Assembly (NCBI RefSeq): GCF_016765675.1
Contig: NZ_JAESWB010000181.1
Span: 124,001 to 188,000, forward strand
Length of the DNA: 64,000 nt
Direction: 5' to 3'
Source of the DNA: Neobacillus paridis
GTDB lineage: Bacteria; Bacillota; Bacilli; Bacillales; Cytobacillaceae
Shown: piece by piece, positions 43,650 to 52,294 of the stretch
How positions within the stretch are numbered: position 1 is the stretch's first letter
How the letters are laid out: every line of letters starts with the position of its first letter
Position numbers and translations under genes: made by a program
Notes under the pieces: model-generated
Databases searched by the model: none
The model's input: only the letters and a program-made list of their open reading frames with translations
Told to the model about the DNA's origin: nothing

Positions 43650-44231
43650 TTGAAAAGTGATGAAATTAAAGAAGCTGCACTAAAATATTTCACATTGCAT
43701 GGCTATGAGGGAGCATCCCTTGCGCAAATCGCTGAGGAAGTCGGGATGAAAAAGCAATCGATTTACGCCCATTTTAAGGGTAAGGATGATCTTTTTCTGC
43801 AGGTTTTGCGTGATGCCAAGGAGACGGAACTGTCTACCAAGCTCCAATATTTTGGTAATGTTGATGCACAACATCCGGAAACAGATTTATATGGATTTCT
43901 CCAATTAATTATTCATCTTTTTCAACGAAATGAGCAGTTGAAGTTTTGGCTGCGGATGACTTTTTTTCCGCCGGCACATCTGGAGGAAGAAATTGAGAAA
44001 GAAGTCCTCGATATCGAAGAGCAGGTGCAGGCAGTCCTGGAGAGTAAATTTCAAGATTGGCTCGATGCCGGAGCAGTAGTCGGAGATACGGCAAGAACCC
44101 TGACTTATGCCTTCCTCGGCGTAGTCGATTCGATTATGCTGGAGCTTGTCTACGGTAATGACGAGAACCGGCTGACGGAAAAATTAGAAGCTTCTTGGGC
44201 CGTTTTTTGGCGGGGCATTTCCCAGCGTTAA
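43650..44231 (+). CDS. TetR/AcrR-family transcriptional regulator
   Basis: A 193-residue repressor with the TetR helix-turn-helix at residues ~20-50 (GASLAQIAEEVGMKKQSIYA, HFKGKDDLF) and a helical ligand-binding domain. It starts with TTG at 43650 behind GAGGTG. It lies 23 bases upstream of a drug-efflux gene and downstream of a matching palindrome, so it most likely represses both itself and the pump until a toxic ligand binds. Confidence 0.9.
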   Translation: MKSDEIKEAALKYFTLHGYEGASLAQIAEEVGMKKQSIYAHFKGKDDLFLQVLRDAKETELSTKLQYFGNVDAQHPETDLYGFLQLIIHLFQRNEQLKFWLRMTFFPPAHLEEEIEKEVLDIEEQVQAVLESKFQDWLDAGAVVGDTARTLTYAFLGVVDSIMLELVYGNDENRLTEKLEASWAVFWRGISQR

Positions 44232-44254
44232 TTTTTACACAAAAGAGGTGTTGT

Positions 44255-45457
44255 ATGAAAAAGACAATAAAAGAACAAAAGATGGTTTTTATCATTCTTC
44301 TAAGCAATATATTCATTGCCTTTCTAGGGATTGGCCTGATTGTCCCGGTGATGCCGTCGTTTATGAATATTATGCATTTGTCAGGGAGCACCATGGGCTA
44401 TCTCGTTGCCGTCTTTTCTGTGGCACAGCTGCTGATATCGCCGCTCGCGGGTCGCTGGGTTGACCGTTACGGCAGAAAAATGATGATCCTGATCGGCTTA
44501 TTTCTTTTTGGAGCTTCAGAGCTTCTCTTTGGTTTAGGTAATACTGTGTGGGTGCTTTATTTTTCAAGGGTAGTTGGAGGGTTTAGCGCTGCCTTTATTA
44601 TGCCGGGGGTAACTGCCTATGTGGCGGATATTACCTCCCTTCACGAACGGCCGAAAGCAATGGGCTATCTTTCAGCTGCCATTAGCACCGGCTTTATTAT
44701 CGGGCCTGGTATCGGCGGGTTTATCGCGGAATACGGGGTGCGCGTGCCCTTCTTCTTTGCGGCGGTGATTGCCTTTTTCGCCTGTTTCTTATCGATCTTT
44801 ATTTTGAAAGAGCCGCTGACAAAAGAGCAGCTTGCGGAAATTTCGGCGACCGCAAAACAAACCAATTTTTTGAAGGATATCAAACGGTCCCTTCACCCGC
44901 TTTACCTTATTGCGTTTATGATTGTCTTTGTGCTGGCGATTGGGCTATCATCCTATGAAACTATTTTTAGCCTGTTTTCCGCCGAAAAGTTCGGCTTTAC
45001 CCCTAAAGATATCGCTGCTATTGTGACGATCAGCTCGATCTTCGGGGTGGTCGTGCAGGTGTTTATGTTTGGGCAAATGGTCGACCTGCTTGGTGAAAAG
45101 AAGCTGATCCAAATTTGCTTAGTTATAGGGGTCATTTTGGCGGTTGTATCCACTGTGATCTCAGGTTTTTGGACTGTGCTGGCGGTAACAAGCTTTATTT
45201 TCCTCGCCTTTGATTTGATGCGGCCGGCATTGACGACCATTCTATCGAAAGCCGCCGGAAAAGAACAAGGATTTGTCGCCGGCATGAACTCAACCTACAC
45301 GAGCTTAGGCAATATCGTCGGCCCGGCATTGGGCGGGATCTTGTTTGACATCAATATCCACTATCCTTATCTTTTTGCCGCTGTCGTTCTGGCCGTTGGT
45401 CTCAGTATTACGGTTATGTGGAAGGAAAAACTATTATCAGAGAGCTTGGCGGAATAA
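44255..45457 (+). CDS. MFS multidrug efflux transporter (Bmr/NorA type)
   Basis: A 400-residue, 12-helix major facilitator of the DHA1 drug:H+ antiporter group. Motif A between helices 2 and 3 reads GRWVDRYGRKMMI; the motif C-type antiporter signature is in GPGIGGFIAEYG. It resembles Bmr, Blt and NorA. The start at 44255 (MKKTIKEQ) follows AGAGGTG; a longer frame overlaps the tetR gene and lacks a site. It is cotranscribed with the TetR regulator. Confidence 0.9.
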   Translation: MKKTIKEQKMVFIILLSNIFIAFLGIGLIVPVMPSFMNIMHLSGSTMGYLVAVFSVAQLLISPLAGRWVDRYGRKMMILIGLFLFGASELLFGLGNTVWVLYFSRVVGGFSAAFIMPGVTAYVADITSLHERPKAMGYLSAAISTGFIIGPGIGGFIAEYGVRVPFFFAAVIAFFACFLSIFILKEPLTKEQLAEISATAKQTNFLKDIKRSLHPLYLIAFMIVFVLAIGLSSYETIFSLFSAEKFGFTPKDIAAIVTISSIFGVVVQVFMFGQMVDLLGEKKLIQICLVIGVILAVVSTVISGFWTVLAVTSFIFLAFDLMRPALTTILSKAAGKEQGFVAGMNSTYTSLGNIVGPALGGILFDINIHYPYLFAAVVLAVGLSITVMWKEKLLSESLAE

Positions 45458-45487
45458 TCACAGATATCTGGCTGTCTGCTAAAAAGA

Positions 45488-45523
45488 GGGGTAGCTCCCG
45501 CTGATCATAACGGGAGCTGCCCC
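45488..45523 (+). terminator. terminator of the tetR-efflux operon
   Basis: GGGGTAGCTCCCG (45488-45500) pairs with CGGGAGCTGCCCC (45511-45523), 13 bp with one mismatch. The tail is TTCGCTTATTTT. Confidence 0.75.
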
Positions 45524-45684
45524 TTCGCTTATTTTACGACGATCACATTTTATGTTGCTTTGACCAGGCTTTATTTCCGACAACTAATGTGACAACGACT
45601 ACATTTTTAGAAACACTGACGTATTTTTGCAGAATATGCCAAGTCCAGACTAAAAGCTTAGAGAGAATAAGGAAGCTTTCAATT

Positions 45685-47289
45685 CTAGTAAATCAGCACT
45701 TGCAATACCAGCATTCCTCCACCAAAAACTAGAACAAAAAGGACAACTGGCCAAACGAATCTAAACCAATGAGAATACCTCATATTCAACATTTGTAAAG
45801 TTGCCATTACTAATCCAGTCGGTGCCAAGAAGAGCATAGCATACTGTCCAAATTGATAAGCAGTAACAACCACAAACCGCGGGATCCCCACCGTGTCAGC
45901 TAAAGGAGCAAGGATCGGCATCGAAAGAACAGCTAATCCAGAAGACGACGGAACAATAAATCCAAGAACAAAGAAGATCATTAACATAACCAGAATAAAA
46001 ATTGGCCCACTTACATGCGAAACAAGAGAGGATGAAAATTGAAGGATCGTATCAGAAATCAAACCTTCATTCATCACGAGATTAATCCCTCGAGCAAGAC
46101 CAATAATTAAGGAAACACCCACTAAACTCGATGCACCATTGACAAACGCATCGACTACACCTTTCTCGCCTATACCGTTTTTCCCTGTAGCCGTTAAGAA
46201 CATAATGATAATAGCAAATACTAAGAATGAAGCAGCCATGGTAGGAAACCACCAGCCCGCAGCCATAACGCCCCATACCATAAGCGGGAATCCTGCGACA
46301 AACAATGTTAAAATCAATTTTTTACGCCCTGTAAACGCAGAATCTTGGTTGCCTTCAGAAGATGCTACAGACCACATTTTATTGAATTCATCACGGTCTT
46401 CATAAGAATAAGAGAACGTAGGATTCGCTTTCACTTTTTTAGAATACCAACGTAAATAAAGGACTACAAAAATCGTTGCGACAACTAACCCAGCAATTCG
46501 CCAAGTAAGACCTTCAGTGAAATTTATACCCGCAGCATTCGATGCAATGACCACGGAAAAAGGATTAATTGTAGAAAATGCGGTACCAACAGAACTTGCT
46601 AAGAATATGGCACCTACACAAACGATGGAATCATAGCCCATCGCTAAAAACACAGGAACTAAAATCGGATAAAATGCTACGGCTTCTTCCTCGATACCGC
46701 ATAAAGTTCCACCTATAACCATTAAAATAGAGACGAAGAATATTAAGAGAAACTCATGTCCCTTCGTTTTTTTCGTCAAAGCTATAAGACCGGATTCAAA
46801 CGAACCACTCGCCTTGACAACACCGATCAAGCCGCCTAAAACAAAAATAAATACCATAACATCAACAGCTTCAATTGTCCCGCGAACCATACTGTCTGTT
46901 ATCGCTCCAGGGCCTGCAGGCTTTTGTTCTAATCTTTGATAGGTGTTTGGAACAGAGACTGGTTTCGTTATTGCTCCCGAAGTAAACTGTTTGATGTTAA
47001 TCTTAACACCAAGTTTGTCAAGCTCTGCTTGCGTACTAGGGAGGCTTTTGACATCTCCATTAGGATCAGTAATTGTCAATTTAGAACTAGATGGATCATA
47101 AAATAACTTGGAATAAGACCCTGCTGGAATCGCCCATGTCGCGATTACAGCAACAATTGTTAAGAAAAACAGGATGACAAATGCTCCGGGCATTCTTAAT
47201 TTAAACTTCTTTTTTGGACGCTTTTCTGTGCTGGAATCTACATTGTTCATAAAGTCATCTGTGTTTTTTGCAACGCTTACATTATTCAT
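45685..47289 (-). CDS. YfcC/ArcD-type membrane transporter
   Basis: A 534-residue, roughly 12-helix membrane protein of the YfcC family (DcuC/ArsB-like ion transporter superfamily). Characteristic segments are GGLIGVVKASGSFE, GGTLCGIEEEAVAFYPILVP and GFIVPSSSGLAVLSMPILAPLAD. A large extracytoplasmic loop follows the first helix. In several firmicutes YfcC-type proteins sit with arginine deiminase genes and act as amino-acid or ornithine exchangers; here carbamate kinase and ornithine carbamoyltransferase are close by. The substrate is inferred only. The start at 47289 follows AGAGGAGATGAG and overlaps the stop of a 17-codon leader frame. Confidence 0.82.
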   Translation of the reverse strand: MNNVSVAKNTDDFMNNVDSSTEKRPKKKFKLRMPGAFVILFFLTIVAVIATWAIPAGSYSKLFYDPSSSKLTITDPNGDVKSLPSTQAELDKLGVKINIKQFTSGAITKPVSVPNTYQRLEQKPAGPGAITDSMVRGTIEAVDVMVFIFVLGGLIGVVKASGSFESGLIALTKKTKGHEFLLIFFVSILMVIGGTLCGIEEEAVAFYPILVPVFLAMGYDSIVCVGAIFLASSVGTAFSTINPFSVVIASNAAGINFTEGLTWRIAGLVVATIFVVLYLRWYSKKVKANPTFSYSYEDRDEFNKMWSVASSEGNQDSAFTGRKKLILTLFVAGFPLMVWGVMAAGWWFPTMAASFLVFAIIIMFLTATGKNGIGEKGVVDAFVNGASSLVGVSLIIGLARGINLVMNEGLISDTILQFSSSLVSHVSGPIFILVMLMIFFVLGFIVPSSSGLAVLSMPILAPLADTVGIPRFVVVTAYQFGQYAMLFLAPTGLVMATLQMLNMRYSHWFRFVWPVVLFVLVFGGGMLVLQVLIY

Positions 47290-47339
47290 AAGCTCATCTC
47301 CTCTGCAGTATCGTCTAAAAGGTTTCGCAAATTGTTCAT
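47286..47339 (-). CDS. 17-residue leader peptide upstream of the YfcC-type transporter
   Basis: An ATG behind a consensus AAAGGAGG site (eight-base spacer) starts the peptide MNNLRNLLDDTAEEMSL. Its TGA overlaps the transporter ATG (ATGA), and its last codons include the transporter's own ribosome-binding site. This is a typical layout for translational coupling or for control by ribosome stalling. Two Arg/Leu-rich codon pairs are present but no long run of one codon. Confidence 0.6.
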   Translation of the reverse strand: MNNLRNLLDDTAEEMSL

Positions 47340-47390
47340 TGCTTGTTCCTCCTTTCACTTCTATAATCAAAGTGTATTTGGAGGCTTCAA
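47339..47390. promoter_or_regulatory. divergent promoters with coincident -10 boxes
   Basis: Plus strand: TTGCTT (47339-47344), 17 bp, TATAAT (47362-47367), for the sensor kinase gene. Minus strand: TTGAAG (47390-47385), 18 bp, TTATAG (47366-47361), for the transporter. The -10 boxes share five base pairs, so only one promoter can be occupied at a time. Confidence 0.6.
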
Positions 47391-47436
47391 AAAACCTCAA
47401 AAAGATTCGACAAGTTTTTATGAGGAGGGATTTTTT

Positions 47437-48735
47437 ATTCCGTTTTTTTCTCGCAACATTAATCAAGATAAAATCAAGAGAATAAGCGTTGCTGCCACTT
47501 GTATTGCGTTAGCGGCACAAATTAATATACCGTTTTTTGTGGATGGCTTCATTTTGACCCTGGCCGTCATCTTATTACCCGTTTTTTTATATTTTAATGA
47601 TGATCTCAATCCGATCCCATTAACACTTGGAATTGCATTTGCTTCACCTTTTTTCCGAGGACTTCTGCTTTTTATAACCAATAATTATGCCATCGAAACA
47701 ATTGCACAGTATATATTTACCGATATTGCTTTTTATATTTGTTACGGATGTATGTACTATTTTTTATACTGGCATCGTGCCTATCGCAATGATAGTTCTT
47801 TCTTTTTTACTATTGTGCTCTGTGATTATGTTTCTAATATTTTGGAAGTTAGTCTGCTGTTGAATTTTTCAAATTACAGTCTCCATTTATTTAAAATCTT
47901 GTTTTTAGTAGCGTTGCTACGCAGTCTTATTAGCTGCTTTATTGCCTTTTTGTATCATTACTTTACGCTTATGATTCGAAAAAAGAGTCATGAGCAGCGG
48001 TATTATAACTTTTTATGGTCAGTTTCGGCCGTTAAAAGTGAAGTATATTTTATGAATAAGAATATTAACGAAATTGAAAGAATCATGAAAAATGCTTATT
48101 TACTCAATAAAGAGCTTTGTATTGAAAACCCTTCCAGCAAAAATGGAAGTATTGCGTTAGATATTGCCAGAGATGTACATGAAGTAAAGAAAGATTATCA
48201 AAACGTGATCAAAGGGCTGGGGAGTTATTTTGAAGTAGAAAATGACTCATTTATGCGTTTAAGCGACATCCTAAAAATCGTCCTAATGCATTCACGCAGT
48301 CTTATTAGAGAAAGAGAACTGGATATTTTGATTACGGTCAAGAACCAAATTGACCTGCAAATAAATAATCATTACTACTTGGTTTCGATCTTGTCGAATA
48401 TTATTGCCAATAGCATTGATGCAATCGGAAATCAACATGGAGGCTCTATCACCGTGATTGTCAAGGATCAGGGAGAGCAGTTGCTGATAAGTATTGCTGA
48501 CAACGGTCCTGGTATTCCTTCAGAGATTAAAGATATGATCTTTCAACCGGGTTTTTCTACTAAATTTAATCAACGTACGGGAGATGTTTATCGGGGGATT
48601 GGCTTGTCACACGTTAAAATTATTGTGACCGAACAATTCGGCGGGAATATAGAAGTTGTGTCTGAAGAAGGAAAAGGAACGATTTTCTTTTTAACGTTGA
48701 GCAAGGAAAAACTAACGATGGAGGAACAGTCATGA
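47437..48735 (+). CDS. GlnK/YcbA-like sensor histidine kinase
   Basis: A membrane sensor kinase of about 432 residues. Five to six N-terminal helices (ISVAATCIALAAQINIPFFV onward) resemble B. subtilis GlnK/YcbA. A dimerisation region with the probable phospho-acceptor His in DIARDVHEVKKDY follows. The C-terminal ATPase domain has N-box IIANSIDAI, G1 ISIADNGPGIP and G2 GIGLSHVKIIV. No ATG, GTG or TTG is well placed at the start: GGAGGG at 47424-47429 is seven bases before an in-frame ATT at 47437, so an AUU start is proposed. It overlaps the regulator gene by ATGA. Confidence 0.85.
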   Translation: MPFFSRNINQDKIKRISVAATCIALAAQINIPFFVDGFILTLAVILLPVFLYFNDDLNPIPLTLGIAFASPFFRGLLLFITNNYAIETIAQYIFTDIAFYICYGCMYYFLYWHRAYRNDSSFFFTIVLCDYVSNILEVSLLLNFSNYSLHLFKILFLVALLRSLISCFIAFLYHYFTLMIRKKSHEQRYYNFLWSVSAVKSEVYFMNKNINEIERIMKNAYLLNKELCIENPSSKNGSIALDIARDVHEVKKDYQNVIKGLGSYFEVENDSFMRLSDILKIVLMHSRSLIRERELDILITVKNQIDLQINNHYYLVSILSNIIANSIDAIGNQHGGSITVIVKDQGEQLLISIADNGPGIPSEIKDMIFQPGFSTKFNQRTGDVYRGIGLSHVKIIVTEQFGGNIEVVSEEGKGTIFFLTLSKEKLTMEEQS

Positions 48736-49574
48736 ATTTTTATATTATTGACGATGATCTTTCAGTCACGATGATCTTGCGAAGAATCGTGGAAGAAGAC
48801 ATGAGCAATCGGGTAGTTGGAACATCGGTATCGCCTAAAGACGCCTTAAATGAACTGATGTTACTCGATGTTGATATTGTATTAGTCGATTTGTTGATGC
48901 CCGAACTAAACGGGATTGCCTTAGTGGAGGCACTTGGCAAGACCAAACCTGAGTTGAAATTTATTATGATTTCACAAGTACGAGATAGTGAATTGCGAGA
49001 AGATGCTTATAAAGCTGGAATCGAATTTTTTATCGATAAACCCATCAATATTATTGAAGTTCGGACCATCGTTGATCGCGTAAAACAAAGTATATTGATG
49101 GAACAAAAACTGAAAAAAATTCAAAACTTATTAGGATCCTCTTCAGAAAGCTTTACAGATTTACATTCAAATCATTTTAATGAAACAAAAAAGAAGGTAC
49201 GATCTATTCTGGGGTTTTTAGGAATAACTTCGGAAGCGGGTTCGGCTGATATCTTAAATATTTGCCAAGTGATGATCGAACAAAATATCTCTTTTAACTC
49301 GATCAATTTCGATCAACATTTTGCTCTAGACCCTCATGAAAAGAAAATTATTTTTCAGCGGGTTAGACGAGCGATAAAAAAGGGTATGGTAAATCTTGCT
49401 AATCTGTGCCAGGATGATTTTGAAAATGAATTAACGATGGAGTATGCTAACACGCTCTATGGGTATAAGGATATCCACAAAGAGATTCTCTTCTTGCAAG
49501 GAAAATCATCAACCGGAGGCAAAGTGTCTCTCAAGCAATTTTTTGATGGCTTAGTCATGCAAGCCAATAATTAA
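48732..49574 (+). CDS. GlnL/YcbB-like response regulator
   Basis: A 280-residue regulator. The receiver domain (residues 1-120) has the acidic pair IDDD near residue 8, the phosphorylated Asp in DIVLVDLLMP (~53) and the conserved Lys in FFIDKPI. The C-terminal half is the YcbB-type DNA-binding domain (EAGSADILNICQVM, FQRVRRAIKKGM). In B. subtilis GlnL activates a glutaminase/glutamine-transporter operon. Here the closest target is the divergent YfcC-type transporter and perhaps the arginine catabolic genes beyond. GAGGAAC precedes the ATG, which overlaps the kinase stop. Confidence 0.88.
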   Translation: MNFYIIDDDLSVTMILRRIVEEDMSNRVVGTSVSPKDALNELMLLDVDIVLVDLLMPELNGIALVEALGKTKPELKFIMISQVRDSELREDAYKAGIEFFIDKPINIIEVRTIVDRVKQSILMEQKLKKIQNLLGSSSESFTDLHSNHFNETKKKVRSILGFLGITSEAGSADILNICQVMIEQNISFNSINFDQHFALDPHEKKIIFQRVRRAIKKGMVNLANLCQDDFENELTMEYANTLYGYKDIHKEILFLQGKSSTGGKVSLKQFFDGLVMQANN

Positions 49575-49641
49575 TTATAGTTAATGGAGATATTTTGAGA
49601 AAAAGTGTAGATATTGCCATAATGAGTGTAGATACCCCGAA

Positions 49642-49669
49642 AAGGGCACCCACAACAGCGGGTGCCCTT
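49642..49669. terminator. bidirectional terminator
   Basis: AAGGGCACCC (49642-49651) pairs perfectly with GGGTGCCCTT (49660-49669), between the convergent response-regulator and carbamate kinase genes. Confidence 0.85.
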
Positions 49670-49675
49670 CCTTCA

Positions 49676-50626
49676 TTATTGTATAATGACGGTTCCGGTT
49701 TTTCCTTGGAGTGCGTCTTTTGCTTTGTTAAGTGAAGTGACAATTGACTTTCTGCCCATTTTGGATTTTGCAAATTGCATCGCTGCTTTTACTTTTGGTA
49801 ACATCGAGCCAGGGGCAAAATGTCCTTCTTCAATATACTTGTGTGCTTCTTCTAATGTGATGCTAGCAAGGTTCTTTTGGTTCGGTTTGTTAAAGTTAAT
49901 GGCAATTTGTTCTACCGCTGTTAAGATGACCAGTTCGTCGGCATCAAGCAGTTCGGCAAGTTTTTCAGATGCTAAGTCTTTATCGATAACCGCAGCTACG
50001 CCTTCGAGGGTGCCATCTTCTTTTTCAATGACAGGCACACCGCCGCCGCCAACGGTGATGACCACATGGCCGGCATCTACCATTGTTTTAATAATCTTTT
50101 CTTCTACCACCGCAATTGGGGCTGGGGAGGCCACTACTCTTCGATAGCCGCGACCGGCATCTTCCTTCATCACATAGCCTTTTTCTTCTTGAAGCTTCAT
50201 AGCTTGTTCTTGTGAAAAGAAGGAACCAACAGGTTTGGTAGGATTTTTAAACCCAGGGTCGTTAGGATCTACAACCACTTGAGTGATGATCGAGGCCACG
50301 TCGCGTTGGATGCCTCTTGCCCTCATTTCTTCCCTGATTGCCTGTTGCAGGTGATAGCCAATATAGCCTTCACTCATGGCACCGCACTCTGGAAATGGCA
50401 TCACCGGTTTGCCGTCATCGATTGTGTTGGCCGCTTCGTACGTTGCCACGATCTGACCTACTTGCGGGCCGTTTCCATGGGCAACAATGACTTCATGTCC
50501 TTCCTCGATTAAATCAACAATTGGTTTTGCTGTTTCTTTACAAGTGAAAAGCTGTGCTTCCGCTGATGTATCTTTTGGATTGGCCTGAAGCGCATTTCCT
50601 CCAAGCGCTATTACAATTCTTGACAT
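49676..50626 (-). CDS. arcC: carbamate kinase
   Basis: A 316-residue amino-acid-kinase-fold enzyme that makes ATP from carbamoyl phosphate and ADP, releasing carbamate. Diagnostic motifs are MSRIVIALGGNAL, AHGNGPQVGQI, the MSEGYIGYHLQQAI lid and VVITVGGGGVPVI. GAGGAG lies eight bases before the ATG at 50626. It follows the ornithine carbamoyltransferase gene, separated by a stem-loop, so the pair performs the energy-yielding half of arginine or citrulline fermentation. A second, distinct carbamate kinase gene sits in the agmatine cluster at 62819-63766. Confidence 0.95.
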   Translation of the reverse strand: MSRIVIALGGNALQANPKDTSAEAQLFTCKETAKPIVDLIEEGHEVIVAHGNGPQVGQIVATYEAANTIDDGKPVMPFPECGAMSEGYIGYHLQQAIREEMRARGIQRDVASIITQVVVDPNDPGFKNPTKPVGSFFSQEQAMKLQEEKGYVMKEDAGRGYRRVVASPAPIAVVEEKIIKTMVDAGHVVITVGGGGVPVIEKEDGTLEGVAAVIDKDLASEKLAELLDADELVILTAVEQIAINFNKPNQKNLASITLEEAHKYIEEGHFAPGSMLPKVKAAMQFAKSKMGRKSIVTSLNKAKDALQGKTGTVIIQ

Positions 50627-50668
50627 ATTTCGACTCCTCTTTCTATCAATCTTCTGCAAATTGGGCAT

Positions 50669-50706
50669 AATATAAAGGCTGGCGGATAAACCCCAACCTT
50701 TATATT
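50669..50706 (-). terminator. intercistronic stem-loop between argF/arcB and arcC
   Basis: AATATAAAGG (50669-50678) pairs with CCTTTATATT (50697-50706). There is no strong T-run, so it is more likely an mRNA processing or stability element than a full stop. Confidence 0.55.
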
Positions 50707-50764
50707 AAAATTCTAAAATTATACAGTTACTGCTCTGGCAGTCTTCATTGTGCATAATCTTAAA

Positions 50765-51754
50765 TTATAGAGTTGCCACCATAACTGCTTTAATGGTGTG
50801 CATTCTGTTTTCTGCTTCATCGAAGACAACGGAGTGTTTGCCTCTGAATACTTCATCGGTTACTTCTCTGATATCAAGACCCATTGTGTCTTTTCCATTC
50901 TTGGCTACCTTCGTTTCGAAGTCATGGAAGGATGGTAAGCAGTGCATGAAGATCACATCTGGGTTTTCAGTTGCCTCGATCATATCCTCGTTCACTCTGA
51001 ATGGAGTAAGAAGCTCTACACGCTGAGCGAGCTGGTCTTCTTCGCCCATTGATGCCCAAATATCAGTGTAGAGAACGTCTGCGCCTTTAATCGCTTCAAT
51101 GTTGTCAGATACTTCAATGATGGCGCCAGTTTCTTTGGCAACGATCTGAGCCTTTTCGATGATTTCTGGTGATGGGTGCAATTCCTTTGGTCCGTAGGCC
51201 ACAAAGTGCATGCCCATTTTGGCACAGCCATACATCCAGGCATAGGCCATATTGTTTCGGGTATCCCCCACAAAGACTACTTTTGTCTTGTTTAATGGTT
51301 TTGCCACATGTTCTTCGATGGTCAGCATGTCTGCTAGGATTTGTGTTGGGTGATCCACATCGGTTAAACCATTCCATACCGGAACTCCTGAGTGTTTGGC
51401 TAAATCCTCGACTACCTTTTGGTCATAGCCGCGGTATTCAATGCCATCATAGAAACGGCCAAGAACCTTTGCTGTATCTTCAAGCGATTCCTTTTTCCCC
51501 ATTTGGGAGCTGTTGGAATCAAGGAATGTAACACGTGCGCCTTCATCCAATGCGGCCACTTCGAAGGCACATCTTGTTCTGGTTGATGTCTTTTCAAATA
51601 ACAGCACAATATTTTTCCCTCTGAGGACATCATTGTAAATTCCGGCACGTTTCTTTGCTTTTAAATCATGTGACAAATCAAGCAGATATCTGATTTCCTC
51701 CGGTGTGAAATCCATTAAGGTTAAGAAACTTTTTCCTTTTAAATTTACTGGCAT
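50765..51754 (-). CDS. ornithine carbamoyltransferase, probably catabolic
   Basis: A 329-residue transcarbamylase. The carbamoyl-phosphate loop is [15 protein letters not shown], followed by the [11 protein letters not shown] motif, the ornithine-binding SMGEE region and HCLPSFHD with the conserved Cys. It interconverts citrulline plus phosphate with ornithine plus carbamoyl phosphate. Pairing with carbamate kinase points to the catabolic direction (arcB), although biosynthetic argF is nearly identical in sequence. No arginine deiminase gene (arcA) is in the window. AGGAGG precedes the ATG at 51754. Confidence 0.92.
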   Translation of the reverse strand: MPVNLKGKSFLTLMDFTPEEIRYLLDLSHDLKAKKRAGIYNDVLRGKNIVLLFEKTSTRTRCAFEVAALDEGARVTFLDSNSSQMGKKESLEDTAKVLGRFYDGIEYRGYDQKVVEDLAKHSGVPVWNGLTDVDHPTQILADMLTIEEHVAKPLNKTKVVFVGDTRNNMAYAWMYGCAKMGMHFVAYGPKELHPSPEIIEKAQIVAKETGAIIEVSDNIEAIKGADVLYTDIWASMGEEDQLAQRVELLTPFRVNEDMIEATENPDVIFMHCLPSFHDFETKVAKNGKDTMGLDIREVTDEVFRGKHSVVFDEAENRMHTIKAVMVATL

Positions 51755-52120
51755 TGTAAAAATTCCTCCTCTAGATCCATAGATATATATTTTAACCATG
51801 CAGATTTACATGGGTATTACACAATTTAGAAACGTCCCATATGCTCCGTCAGTATCATAATGAGAGTTAGAAACCAGCAAATCTCTCGTCATAGCTTTCT
51901 TTTGCGCGTTAGCGTATGTTTCCTTCGTAACGGCTAATTTTTACAGAATACAAGGCACAGAGAAAATATGGAACCAAATCTCATTTCCTGACTTTATAAT
52001 AAATGGCCGTTTCAAAAACAATCACAAATCATCAAATATCATCATCCAGAATTGATAAATTCAAAGTTTTGCCACATTTTTAAAACACACATATTCAGGA
52101 AAATATATGGACAATTGGAT

Positions 52121-52153
52121 AAAACTGTTTTCCGTTTCAAACGGTTTTTTTTT
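52121..52153 (+). terminator. terminator-like hairpin upstream of the methyltransferase operon
   Basis: AAAACTGTT (52121-52129) pairs with AACGGTTTT (52139-52147), one T.G pair, then a T-run. It would stop transcription coming from the left. The rest of 51755-52120 holds the minus-strand OTC promoter region and no gene. Confidence 0.6.
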
Positions 52154-52167
52154 GCACAAATTTCCCC

Positions 52168-52206
52168 TATAATTAAAGTTTAGAGCGTTTCAAAACGTAA
52201 CTAAAC
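52168..52206 (+). promoter_or_regulatory. candidate promoter and operator of the methyltransferase operon
   Basis: TATAAT (52168-52173) is followed directly by an interrupted palindrome (52178-52206): GTTTAG-ag-CGTTT-ca-AAACG-taa-CTAAAC. Its position just after the -10 suggests repressor binding. The -35 is weak (T-run). Confidence 0.5.
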
Positions 52207-52225
52207 ACGATTCTTTTTAAAATAT

Positions 52226-52288
52226 ATCTGCTGGTTTTCACTGGTTATCTGCATTTTTTCACCAGATATCTGCAATTTTTTGGAGGAC
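52226..52288. repeat. three-unit array with a 21-bp period (ATCTGC core)
   Basis: ATCTGC begins at 52226, 52247 and 52268, exactly 21 bp apart. Units share ATCTGC plus a T-rich middle and CAC(T/C)(A/G)G. The third unit contains the GGAGG ribosome-binding site of the first methyltransferase gene. Confidence 0.8.
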
Positions 52289-52294
52289 AATAAG

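Noticed and set aside
50765..51754. A second putrescine carbamoyltransferase
   Set aside because: It lacks the [13 protein letters not shown] stretch and C-terminal clamp helix of PTC and carries the ornithine-type SMGEE region.
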